A stretch of DNA of 59,613 nucleotides. It comes from Bacteroidales bacterium. Its GTDB lineage: Bacteria > Bacteroidota > Bacteroidia > Bacteroidales > UBA932. Position 1 is the first letter of the stretch. The number at the start of each line of letters is the position of its first letter. The notes under the pieces were generated by a model. The model saw nothing but the letters and a program-made list of their open reading frames with translations. It searched no databases and was not told the DNA's origin. The stretch spans positions 1 to 59,613 of the forward strand of contig JAFUWZ010000057.1 of NCBI GenBank assembly GCA_017471045.1, in the 5' to 3' direction. Positions 1 through 7,138 of this stretch are shown here, one piece after another. Made by a program: the position numbers and the translations under genes.

Positions 1-44
1 AACGCTAAAAAAAAAAACAACTCCGGACCCGGAAAACCCTCCCC

Positions 45-79
45 TGACAGGCACGTTATTTGCTGCATTTACCCTGTCA
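45..79 (+). terminator. weak hairpin before the first gene
   Basis: A 7-bp inverted repeat (TGACAGG at 45-51, CCTGTCA at 73-79) is followed by TCTTTTAAC. It may end a gene lying left of the window. The loop is 21 nt and the T-run is poor, so this is a weak call. Nothing else is recognisable in the first 94 bases apart from an A-rich run at 7-17. Confidence 0.25.
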
Positions 80-94
80 TCTTTTAACAATGAT

Positions 95-523
95 ATGAAA
101 AAAACGCTGATTCTCCTTTCCCTGACCCTCATGACGGTGCTGGTTTCCGTCTCTTGCAATAAGAAAAACAAAGATACCGACCCGCTTCGCTCCACGACCT
201 GGTCGGCGTATGACGGTGACAATCTCATGGTACTGAAATTCGAGCTGGGCACCATAGCCACTTTCTATATCGGCAACAACAACCTGGACCGCGTCGGAAA
301 CGCTTCGATGTCTTCGTACACGCTGACGGACAACACCCGGATCAGTTTCGCAGACCTCAACGGCAGCTACGAAAACGAGCGCTACCGCTTCAAGACCGGC
401 ACCCTGGACGGCGACTCGATGGTGATCCTCTATGACCGCTGGACCTCCGCCGGCGGTTTGGACGGCGAGAAAACCCACACCCAAGCCGTTTTCCGCAAGA
501 AAGTCGACGCCAAAAAGAAATAA
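95..523 (+). CDS. small secreted lipoprotein, unknown function
   Basis: A 142-residue protein with a lysine N-terminus, a hydrophobic stretch and a lipobox ending at Cys21 (VSVSC), so it is probably exported and lipidated by signal peptidase II. The mature part (about 120 residues) is polar with alternating beta-like segments (LMVLKFELG, ATFYIGN, SMVILYDRW), as in the small single-domain lipoproteins common in Bacteroidales. I recognise no catalytic motif and assign no family. It ends in a lysine-rich tail. The next gene on this strand is 4.5 kb away, so it is probably monocistronic. Confidence 0.75.
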   Translation: MKKTLILLSLTLMTVLVSVSCNKKNKDTDPLRSTTWSAYDGDNLMVLKFELGTIATFYIGNNNLDRVGNASMSSYTLTDNTRISFADLNGSYENERYRFKTGTLDGDSMVILYDRWTSAGGLDGEKTHTQAVFRKKVDAKKK

Positions 524-630
524 TTCCCCTGCGGTTCCAGCGGTGCGGTTCTCTGGCAGATGACCGAATACAGGGTCCTCACCGCCGAAAGCTGGCAGGC
601 CTCAAGGGCGATATCATGCCTTGTTGAACA
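524..630. other. intergenic, nothing recognised
   Basis: 107 bases between the lipoprotein stop and the stop of the minus-strand remnant. I see no convincing terminator, promoter or open frame. Confidence 0.4.
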
Positions 631-939
631 TCATTCAGCGATCGGTTTCTTCGCCGGAAGCCGGGTACACTGCACCAATCCACGGACGGCAAAGAACAGG
701 CACACGATGCCCATGATGTAATACCAGGGATTCTCCAGGAGGGAGAAGAAGTCGGGAGAAATGGCCAGCCACATGTTGCACCACGGGTTGAAGTTGATAT
801 CTTTCTCGAACGTGACGGCCCTCTGGAGGCTGTACGTTTCCATACCCACCCAAATGGCCTCACCGATGGCGAGCAGCTGGAAGAGCAGGAAATGATTATA
901 TTTCAGGTAGGCATCCAGGAATACCCAGAAATAATCCGA
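631..939 (-). pseudogene. 5'-truncated membrane-protein remnant
   Basis: An open minus frame of 102 codons runs from just after an in-frame TGA (940-942) to the stop at 631. It reads like a membrane protein: aromatic and leucine-rich segments (YFWVFLDAYL, NHFLLFQLLAIGEAIW, NPWYYIMGIVCLFFAVRGLV) around a polar loop, then a basic tail (RLPAKKPIAE). There is no ATG; the first usable start is GTG at 849, in the middle of a hydrophobic stretch, so the front of the gene seems lost. Upstream on this strand lie only the tRNA-Cys gene and its terminator. It may instead be a short protein with an unusual start. Family not recognised. Confidence 0.45.
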
Positions 940-1039
940 TCACAGTTCAACAACGCCGGATACCGGGAGGAATTGACTCCGGTATCCAGTTTGCATGTCC
1001 GGCAGGATGGTTACAGAAAGTAGCCACCTTTTGGAAAGC

Positions 1040-1071
1040 AAATGCCCCTGCAGTCATCTGTAAGGGCATTT
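1040..1071 (-). terminator. terminator after tRNA-Cys
   Basis: An 8-bp perfect inverted repeat (AAATGCCC at 1040-1047, GGGCATTT at 1064-1071) starts one base after the encoded CCA of the tRNA and is followed on the minus strand by a short T-rich stretch. Position and symmetry fit termination of the tRNA transcript. Confidence 0.6.
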
Positions 1072-1072
1072 T

Positions 1073-1146
1073 TGGAGGTGCGTAGCGGAATCGAACCACT
1101 GTGACAGGTTTTGCAGACCTGCGCCTAGCCACTCGGCCAACGCACC
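1073..1146 (-). tRNA. tRNA-Cys (anticodon GCA)
   Basis: The minus strand folds as a full cloverleaf of 74 nt including an encoded CCA. The acceptor stem is GGTGCGT/ACGCACC (7 bp) and the discriminator is T. The anticodon stem is CAGGT/ACCTG with loop CTGCAAA, giving anticodon GCA (cysteine). The T arm is AGTGG-TTCGATT-CCGCT. A Bacteroidota-type promoter lies 14 nt upstream and a terminator hairpin directly downstream. This is the only tRNA seen in the window. Confidence 0.96.
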
Positions 1147-1159
1147 GGGATTGGGATTG

Positions 1160-1191
1160 CAAAGATAGAAAACTATTTCGCAATTCCCAAA
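1160..1191 (-). promoter_or_regulatory. promoter of tRNA-Cys
   Basis: On the minus strand TTTG (1191-1188), exactly 20 nt, then TATCTTTG (1167-1160) matches the Bacteroidota -33/-7 consensus TTTG-N19-21-TAnnTTTG. The tRNA 5' end is 13 nt further on. It is the best complete promoter in the window. Confidence 0.8.
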
Positions 1192-1203
1192 AAAAGATCA
1201 GGA

Positions 1204-1893
1204 CTATTTAACCTCGGCCTCGGCAGCCTCGATCATAGCCTTGTTGGCGGAGATGAAGATCTCAACGCGGCGGTTCTGGGCACGACCCTCGGCAGTCTCG
1301 TTGGAAGCGACCGGCATCGTGTAGGACTTACCCTCGGCGACCATGCGGTCCTTGGCGATACCGCAGTTGTTGAGGTACTTCTCAACAGACTCGGCGCGCT
1401 GCAGGGAAAGGCGCTCGTTGACGGCGTCGGAACCGGTGTTGTCCGTGTGACCGTAAATGGTGATGTCCGTGTCAGGCATGTCAGCCATCTTGGCAGCGAA
1501 ATCCTTCAGGGATTCCTTGGAACTGGCGTTGAGATCAGCCTTGTTAAGCGCGAAGAGAATACCGCTGTCGAAAGTGACCTTGATAGCCTCAAGGCCATTG
1601 GCATCCTCGACGGTCTCGACCTGGGCAGCCTCGATCGCAGCGAGTTCGGCAGCCTTCTTGTCCATCTTCTTGCCAATCAAGGCACCGACGCCGGCACCGA
1701 CGGCCGTACCGATGGCCGTACCGATAGCCGTGCTCTTGCCGTCCTTGCCAATGATGGCACCGGCAGCGGCACCAACCGTCGCTCCGACACCGCTACCGAC
1801 GAGCGTGCCCTCAGCGAGTTTGGACATCGTGGAGCATCCAGGGATCATGATCACCATGGAAGCACAAAGGAAAATAGAAACTAATTTTTTCAT
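1204..1893 (-). CDS. OmpA-family lipoprotein with glycine zipper
   Basis: 229 residues. The signal peptide has a lipobox ending at Cys20 (MIPGC), so it is probably anchored to the outer membrane. Residues about 30-78 are a glycine-zipper stretch (GTLVGSGVGATVGAAAGAIIG and a second copy). Residues about 105-220 are an OmpA C-terminal peptidoglycan-binding domain: VTFDSGILFALNKADL opens it, YGHTDNTGS is the diaminopimelate-binding signature, and NRRVEIFI closes it. This is the YiaD type architecture, linking outer membrane to peptidoglycan. It appears monocistronic, with about 100 bp of AT-rich DNA upstream. Confidence 0.9.
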   Translation of the reverse strand: MKKLVSIFLCASMVIMIPGCSTMSKLAEGTLVGSGVGATVGAAAGAIIGKDGKSTAIGTAIGTAVGAGVGALIGKKMDKKAAELAAIEAAQVETVEDANGLEAIKVTFDSGILFALNKADLNASSKESLKDFAAKMADMPDTDITIYGHTDNTGSDAVNERLSLQRAESVEKYLNNCGIAKDRMVAEGKSYTMPVASNETAEGRAQNRRVEIFISANKAMIEAAEAEVK

Positions 1894-1995
1894 TGTACTT
1901 AAGTATTTGAAAGTTGGATAATTGTCAAATCCACTCTTTTTAATGTACTAAGATATTGAACTTTTTTGAAACTTCAATGCGCCAAAAAGACAAAA

Positions 1996-3189
1996 TCACT
2001 CCACATAAAGCAAAAGACCTTTCAGATATTCACCTTCCGGGTGGTAGATACTGACGCTATGGTCGGCCGGTTGATTCATCCGGTCCAGGATACGGACGTG
2101 ACGCCCCGTCTGAGCGGCGGCGGAGAAGACAGCCAGCGAAAAAGCCTCTTTGTCCACGGCCTGCGAGCAACTGAAAGTGAAGACAAGGCCACCGGGTGCG
2201 ACCTTGGCAATCGCGGCCGCATTCAACCGCCGATAGGCACGGAGGGCATTGTCGAGGGCCCCGCGGTGCTTGGCAAAAGCCGGCGGATCAACAATGATCA
2301 GGTCATATTTGTCTTCGGGTGACTCTTTCAGGAAATCGATGGCATCGCAGCAGAAACTATGATGACGATCCGACGCACCGGTCAAGGCGACATTGCGGTC
2401 CACCAACATCATCGCACGCGCGGAGCTGTCCACAGAATCCACGCTTTCCGCCCCGGCCGCCAGTGCATAGACAGAGAAGCCGCCTGTATAACAAAACAGA
2501 TTCAGGACCCGGCGTCCGGCAGCATAATGCCCGACGGCGGCGCGGTTGTCGCGCTGGTCCAGAAAAAAACCCGTCTTCTGCCCTTCCGTCCAATTGACGA
2601 AGAAACGATGACCGTTTTCCATGACGACTTGTTCGTCATCGGTAAATCCGTCGCTGCGGTAAAGATAACCGTCAACCAGTTCTAGACCGGCTTTGAAAGG
2701 CGCGGTGCCCGAGCTTTTGTCATACACGGCTTTCAGGCGGTTTCCATACACGTCCTGCAGCGCCTCGCAAATCTGCTTCTTCGCCCGGAACATACCGACG
2801 GAGTGAGCCTGCATCACACAGACACCGTCATACCAGTCAATGATCAAGCCCGGCAGGCCGTCACCCTCACCATGGACCAGACGATAGCAGTTGGTGGCCG
2901 GATTGTCCACCAGACCGGCAGCCTCGCGGACGCGCAGGGCCGCGGCGATCATTTCAGTCCAGAAGCCTTCGGCCAAATACTCGCAACCGAAGCCCAGCAT
3001 ACGTACCGCAATGGATCCGATCTGGTAGTGCCCACAGCCGAGCAGGGATCCGTCGGAAGCAAAAACACTAACCAGATCCCCTTCTGCAGGATGGCCGACC
3101 ACCTGACCGATGGCACCGGAGAACACCCAGGGATGAAAACGCAAGAGAGAATCCTCCCGCCCCCGTTTCAGATAGATTTTACTACTCAT
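1996..3189 (-). CDS. rlmI: class I rRNA large-subunit methyltransferase, RlmI type
   Basis: 397 residues, usual for the RlmI/YccW family, which methylates C5 of a 23S rRNA cytosine (C1962 in E. coli) from S-adenosylmethionine. An N-terminal PUA domain (about 1-75; YLKRGREDSLLRFHPWVFSGAI) binds RNA. The Rossmann methyltransferase domain carries the SAM motif VLNLFCYTGGFSVYALAAGA, the acidic motif IVDPPAF, and FSCSQ with the likely catalytic cysteine. The start ATG overlaps the TGA of the exonuclease gene before it (3186-3189), so the two are probably translationally coupled. The exact rRNA target is inferred from the family. Confidence 0.9.
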   Translation of the reverse strand: MSSKIYLKRGREDSLLRFHPWVFSGAIGQVVGHPAEGDLVSVFASDGSLLGCGHYQIGSIAVRMLGFGCEYLAEGFWTEMIAAALRVREAAGLVDNPATNCYRLVHGEGDGLPGLIIDWYDGVCVMQAHSVGMFRAKKQICEALQDVYGNRLKAVYDKSSGTAPFKAGLELVDGYLYRSDGFTDDEQVVMENGHRFFVNWTEGQKTGFFLDQRDNRAAVGHYAAGRRVLNLFCYTGGFSVYALAAGAESVDSVDSSARAMMLVDRNVALTGASDRHHSFCCDAIDFLKESPEDKYDLIIVDPPAFAKHRGALDNALRAYRRLNAAAIAKVAPGGLVFTFSCSQAVDKEAFSLAVFSAAAQTGRHVRILDRMNQPADHSVSIYHPEGEYLKGLLLYVE

Positions 3190-3836
3190 TTCTTATCCGA
3201 TTTATCCTCCGCATGAGACGGATTCGGCGCCAGCTGCTCGGGTGTCAAAGGATGCTTTTCAGAGACAATCAGCCGCTGGTACATTTCCCGGCATACCCAG
3301 GCATCGGTAGCCGCATACTTCTTCTGGGCTTCGGAAAGTTGTTCCGCCTCCCAGTTGGACAGCTGCTGCGTCTTGGAAATACGGATGCCCAGGATGATCG
3401 CAGCCATCTTCTTGACGCTCTTATCCTTGATGCCGTATTCCCAGACGACTTTCTGGAGATCGACGAAAGAGGCCGGCTTGAAATCGCAGTAGCGCTGCAG
3501 CCCATGGATGTCATCGTTGACAGCGGCACCGACTTTGATAATATGTTCCGCCGCAAGGATTTTGAACAGACGCTTATACTGCGTCAGCTGCTTGATGCGA
3601 AAGAGGTAAGCCCGGTCCGGTCCGGAAAGCTGCAGCAACGCGACACCGTAATGGTGATGCTGCGGGGAGAAATTGGGCCTCGATTCGGTATCGAATCCGA
3701 GGACTTTCTGCTTTTTCAAATATTCGAGCGCCCGGAAGAAACCGAGGCCCGGATGATCGATCACGATGATCTCGCCCGGAAACGAGCGCATCTCCATCTT
3801 CTCAATTTCCTCGGGCGTGATACTGATCTTGAACAT
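3186..3836 (-). CDS. 3'-5' exonuclease, DEDDy (RNase D-like)
   Basis: 216 residues spanning a single DnaQ-like exonuclease fold. Metal-binding acidic residues are visible: D49 and E51 in LGFDTES, Asp in NDDIHGLQRY, and the Tyr/Asp of YAATDAW near the C-terminus, which makes it the DEDDy class used by RNase D. There is no HRDC or other RNA-binding domain, so it is a stand-alone domain and its substrate (RNA or DNA) is unknown. Its start overlaps the 3' end of the upstream lipoprotein gene by 35 nt and its stop overlaps rlmI by 4 nt. The pairing with an rRNA methyltransferase suggests RNA processing, which is inference. Confidence 0.85.
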   Translation of the reverse strand: MFKISITPEEIEKMEMRSFPGEIIVIDHPGLGFFRALEYLKKQKVLGFDTESRPNFSPQHHHYGVALLQLSGPDRAYLFRIKQLTQYKRLFKILAAEHIIKVGAAVNDDIHGLQRYCDFKPASFVDLQKVVWEYGIKDKSVKKMAAIILGIRISKTQQLSNWEAEQLSEAQKKYAATDAWVCREMYQRLIVSEKHPLTPEQLAPNPSHAEDKSDKK

Positions 3837-5025
3837 ACATTTTGTAAGTTAAAGGAGCGATGCGTTGCAAATCGTCGGTCATTTCCACCGGCAAGGCGTT
3901 CACGTCGAAATCCATCAGAAGATATCCCTTCGCCTCGGGTGAGGTCACATAAGCCGCCGCGACGGGATAGGCGATGTTGTGCGTAAACAGATTGTTGTCG
4001 CGAAGATATTGGTAACAAGCATCCGTCACCACACGAGCTCCGTCAATCACTTCAAAATCCTTGGAGAGCATTTTCCGATAAAAGGCGTTTTCGTCGGACG
4101 GACGGTTCAAAATCCGCTGGTAGGAGGCGCGCAGGGAATCAATGCACACAGAGGGATCATCGACCACCAAAGCCGTGAGGACGGCAGTTTTCCCGGACTT
4201 GGAATACTGGTCCAGAATCCGCTTGAAAACGTCGGAGGAGAATGCTGCGGCAGAAAGGGCCAGCGAATCGGCATCCCCGGGCGTAGAGAAAGCATAGACC
4301 GTGGAAGAATGATCGCCGCGTTTGCGGCAGAAATCCTGGAAGACAGATTGAAAGACGCCGGAAACCGCGGTCAGGCTGTCGGACAGGACGCCGATATTGA
4401 CGACGCCGGAATGGGTTTCCGCCACCCGGGAGTACATCGCCTCCGGGGCAGCAATCACCGGCACGGAAGCTCCCGTCGAACGGAACAGGGTATCCAGATC
4501 GAAACCACCGTTGGCCGCCATATAGGGCGAAGACAGGACGATCAGTTTGACCGAAGGCTTCCTGGATCTCCTCTCGTGGTCGAACGGGCCCAGACAACAA
4601 GCCGTATCCACGGCGCTGAGCGCCGCCCGGACGGTGACTTCCCGCAAAGCGGAGGCATTTTCGGCGGACAGGAAGCGATCGTAGGGTGGATAGAGGAGGT
4701 CGATGAAGGAAGTGATCCTTTCTCCCGAAAAATCGGGAAGCTGGTCCGAGAGAGCCATCCCATCCACATTGTCCCGCACATCACAGGTGACGAAGCGCTC
4801 GCTCAGATAAAAACAACGCTCCGGGGTATCCAGCAGGACGATGTCGCCGTGCGGATCCCGGGAGTTGAAACCGGAAAGCAAATGGTGCTCAGCGCTCTGC
4901 GGGTCATTGATGATACGCTCCACCAAGGGGATGGTGGGACGGGGCGAAGAGGTGTGGATCCGGCATCCGGAAAGGACGGGGAACAGGAGCAGGAAGGCCA
5001 ACAGGTGTTGGAAATTCATCTTCAT
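3802..5025 (-). CDS. secreted lipoprotein, function unknown
   Basis: 407 residues from the ATG at 5025 (MKMNFQ). The lipobox ends at Cys21 (PVLSGC), then a mature domain of about 385 residues with alternating hydrophobic strands (VKLIVLSSPYMA, SVPVIAAPEA, GVVNIGVLSD, KTAVLTALVVDD), consistent with an alpha/beta fold; no catalytic motif is recognised. A longer frame begins at GTG 5031, but that codon lies on the edge of a -7 box, so the transcript probably starts after it and may be leaderless at 5025 or 5019. It heads a three-gene unit with the exonuclease and rlmI. Confidence 0.75.
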   Translation of the reverse strand: MKMNFQHLLAFLLLFPVLSGCRIHTSSPRPTIPLVERIINDPQSAEHHLLSGFNSRDPHGDIVLLDTPERCFYLSERFVTCDVRDNVDGMALSDQLPDFSGERITSFIDLLYPPYDRFLSAENASALREVTVRAALSAVDTACCLGPFDHERRSRKPSVKLIVLSSPYMAANGGFDLDTLFRSTGASVPVIAAPEAMYSRVAETHSGVVNIGVLSDSLTAVSGVFQSVFQDFCRKRGDHSSTVYAFSTPGDADSLALSAAAFSSDVFKRILDQYSKSGKTAVLTALVVDDPSVCIDSLRASYQRILNRPSDENAFYRKMLSKDFEVIDGARVVTDACYQYLRDNNLFTHNIAYPVAAAYVTSPEAKGYLLMDFDVNALPVEMTDDLQRIAPLTYKMYVQDQYHARGN

Positions 5026-5030
5026 GAACA

Positions 5031-5038
5031 CAAAGGTA
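5031..5038 (-). promoter_or_regulatory. -7 box of the lipoprotein/exonuclease/rlmI unit
   Basis: TACCTTTG on the minus strand fits TAnnTTTG. It ends 6 nt before the ATG at 5025, so the expected transcript has almost no leader. No clear -33 TTTG is seen. Confidence 0.55.
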
Positions 5039-5051
5039 GAAAAAAAGTCCT

Positions 5052-5059
5052 TATATTTG
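5052..5059 (+). promoter_or_regulatory. -7 box of the alpha/beta hydrolase gene
   Basis: TATATTTG fits TAnnTTTG and lies 16 nt before the ATG at 5076. It is back to back with the minus-strand box at 5031-5038, only 13 bp away, so the two promoters share one short divergent region. Confidence 0.55.
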
Positions 5060-5075
5060 AAAAAGCACAGACAAA

Positions 5076-5864
5076 ATGATCAAGACGATCTTGTATATCC
5101 ACGGCATGGGAGGAGGGGCCGACAGCCGCATCCCTTCGGTCCTGAACGGATGGTTCGCGGCAAACCGGCCGGACGTGCGGGTCGTCGTCCGGACTTACCC
5201 GTTCCACCCGGGCCGGGCGGCCGGGCAGATCGATGCCTGGTACGGGGAGTTACGACCGGATCTGGTGATCGGAGAGTCACTGGGCGGCGTACACGCCCTT
5301 GCGCTGTTTGACAGACTTTCTACCGGCAGCAGGGACGCCGCTGTTCCCAAGGACTTTCCCCCGAAGGGGTCGAACTCTCTGCCCTTGGGAACAGCGGCGT
5401 CCCTGCTGCCGGCGAATGTCAACGCGAGGCAAACGCCACCGCCCCTGCTGCTGGTCTCCCCCGCCCTCAACGCGCCGCGGTTCCTGTATGCCGCCCGGCA
5501 TCTGGTCCGCATCCCTGCCATCCACCGATGGCTCAACCGCATCTATAAGGCCCGCGAAGGCGAACGCCAGGCGCTGGATTTCTCACCCGCTACCCTCGCG
5601 GCCTGGGGCTCCTTCCGCAACATCGCCAGGAAGGTCTCCTCTCTCTGGCACCGGCAAGAGCCGGGATGCCGACTCTCAGCTACGCCCCGTCCGCACGCCT
5701 TCTTCGGCCGCCGCGACCACTACCGCCGGAGCGGTATCGTCTCGCTCCGGGCGTGGCGCCGACTCTTCGGTCCCGGCACCTACACCTGCTACGACGGCTC
5801 GCACTATATGGAAGAGGAGCACCTGTTGGCGCTCCTCATTCCTTCCATTCTGGAAAGGCTCTAA
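5076..5864 (+). CDS. alpha/beta hydrolase interrupted by an in-frame fold-back element
   Basis: 262 residues. The N-terminal strand ILYIHGMGGGADS and nucleophile elbow GESLGG (Ser68) mark an alpha/beta hydrolase of the small YqiA/RBBP9-like sort. Strand LLLVSPAL and the probable acid (D214 in GRRDHY) and His243 (YDGSHYMEEEH) follow. Residues T83 to A113 are encoded entirely by the palindromic element at 5323-5412; its 90 bp are a multiple of three, so the frame stays open. The inserted peptide (GSRDAAVPKD...LGTAASLLPA) falls between the helix after the nucleophile and the next strand, where extra loops may be tolerated. The stop overlaps that of rhaA by 3 bp, tail to tail. Substrate unknown. 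Confidence 0.8.
   Translation: MIKTILYIHGMGGGADSRIPSVLNGWFAANRPDVRVVVRTYPFHPGRAAGQIDAWYGELRPDLVIGESLGGVHALALFDRLSTGSRDAAVPKDFPPKGSNSLPLGTAASLLPANVNARQTPPPLLLVSPALNAPRFLYAARHLVRIPAIHRWLNRIYKAREGERQALDFSPATLAAWGSFRNIARKVSSLWHRQEPGCRLSATPRPHAFFGRRDHYRRSGIVSLRAWRRLFGPGTYTCYDGSHYMEEEHLLALLIPSILERL
5323..5412. repeat. fold-back element, copy 1 (30-bp arms, in frame in a gene)
   Basis: A perfect inverted repeat: left arm 5323-5352 (starts CCGGCAGCAGGGACGCC), right arm 5383-5412, 30 bp each with no mismatch, around a 30-nt loop (5353-5382). The loop contains TTTCCCCCGAAGGGG and then TCGAACTCT, and can form its own small CCCC/GGGG hairpin; on the minus strand that is a cUUCGg-type tetraloop. A very similar loop occurs in the element at 14413-14489, whose arms are unrelated. 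No T-run follows, and it lies within a coding region, so it is not a normal terminator. Confidence 0.9.
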
Positions 5865-7111
5865 CGCTTCGAGAGCACTTCCCGCTCGTACTTTTCGATC
5901 TCGGGGATGAAAGCATCACCGACAGGCACGTTGTTCTTGAGGCAGAACATGTCCCAGACCGCGTTCCAAGGCATCACCTTGGTTTCCTCGAAGAGGGTCA
6001 ACTCCTGGAAGATCTGTCCTTTGAGCTCATATTCGCGCATCCGCTCAGTCGGTTCGATGAGGGCCCGCAGCATGCACTTCTGGGCAGCGCGCGTACCGAT
6101 GACGTAGGCACCGATGCGGTTGATGGCACCGTCGAAATAGTCGAGGCCGTAGTGGACGCGCTCCAAGGCGCCGGCCCGCACGATCTCGGCGAACAGCTCG
6201 AGCGTCGGATCGTCCATGATCGTCACGTGGTCGGAGTCCCAGCGGATCGGACGGCTGACGTGCAGCATCAGTTCCGGAACGAAGTTCAAGAGCGCGGACA
6301 CCTTGTCGGCCGGGCTCTCGGTCGGATGATAATGGCCCGTATCGATCGTGGGGATCTTGCCGTTAGCCGCCGCATAGGCCGTATAGAAGTCATGGGAGCC
6401 GACGGTAAAACTCTCCAGGCCGATGCCGAACAGCTTGCCCTCGATACAATCCTTCATGTTGTCATACTTCTGCGCGAAGATCTCGTCCAGGGAATCCTTC
6501 AGGATCGAACGGTAGAGGTAGTGGTTGACGGACTGCTCCTTGCAGCCGTCGTGGACCCACAGGTTCATAATGCAGGGATCGCCCTGGGCCTTGCCTATCT
6601 CCTCGGCGATGGCGCGGCAGCGCTGGGTGTGCTCGATCCAAAAATCGCGGATATCCTTGTCCGGGTTGGCCAGGGAGAGGTTGCCGCTCTTGGGATGCGA
6701 GAAGGAAGTGGAATTGAAGTCCAACTTGGTGCCGTGCTCCTTACCCCATTCGATCCAGCTCTGGAAATGTTTGGGCTCCACTTCGTTGCGATCGACGAAC
6801 TTGCCGCCGAAGTCGCCGTAGATCTCGTGGAGGTTGAGCCGGTGCATGCCGGGGATCAGGCTCTTCGCTTTGAGGATGTCGGCCTGTAGTTCGGCCATAT
6901 TGCGGGCTTTGCCCGGATAATTGCCGGTCGCCTGGATGCCGCCGGTCAGATCTCCTGCGCTCTCGAAACCGCCCACGTCATCCGCCTGCCAACAATGCAT
7001 GGAAACATGGAAATCCTGTAGTTGATCCAGCACCTTGTCCGTGTCGATGCCTTTTTCGGCGTACCGTTCTTTCGCGATTTCATACGCCTTCAGTACCAAT
7101 TCTTCTTTCAT
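5861..7111 (-). CDS. rhaA: L-rhamnose isomerase
   Basis: 416 residues from the ATG at 7111 (MKEELVLKAYEIAKERY), the usual length for RhaA, which converts L-rhamnose to L-rhamnulose in the cytoplasm using a divalent metal. The sequence follows the family throughout: SMHCWQADDVGGFE near the start, FNSTSFSHPKSG, NLWVHDGCKE, DTGHYHPTES and HVSRPIRWDSDHV contain the metal and substrate residues. An in-frame TTG at 7117 is less likely as a start. It is the last gene of a minus-strand run with glycerol-1-phosphate dehydrogenase 27 nt upstream. Rhamnulokinase and rhamnulose-phosphate aldolase are not in the window. Confidence 0.96.
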   Translation of the reverse strand: MKEELVLKAYEIAKERYAEKGIDTDKVLDQLQDFHVSMHCWQADDVGGFESAGDLTGGIQATGNYPGKARNMAELQADILKAKSLIPGMHRLNLHEIYGDFGGKFVDRNEVEPKHFQSWIEWGKEHGTKLDFNSTSFSHPKSGNLSLANPDKDIRDFWIEHTQRCRAIAEEIGKAQGDPCIMNLWVHDGCKEQSVNHYLYRSILKDSLDEIFAQKYDNMKDCIEGKLFGIGLESFTVGSHDFYTAYAAANGKIPTIDTGHYHPTESPADKVSALLNFVPELMLHVSRPIRWDSDHVTIMDDPTLELFAEIVRAGALERVHYGLDYFDGAINRIGAYVIGTRAAQKCMLRALIEPTERMREYELKGQIFQELTLFEETKVMPWNAVWDMFCLKNNVPVGDAFIPEIEKYEREVLSKR

Positions 7112-7138
7112 GATCAATTCGTTATTATATGTGATAAA

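Noticed and set aside
5195-5542. Minus-strand frames containing a peptide similar to the plus-strand one
   Set aside because: The resemblance follows from the palindrome at 5323-5412 reading alike on both strands.
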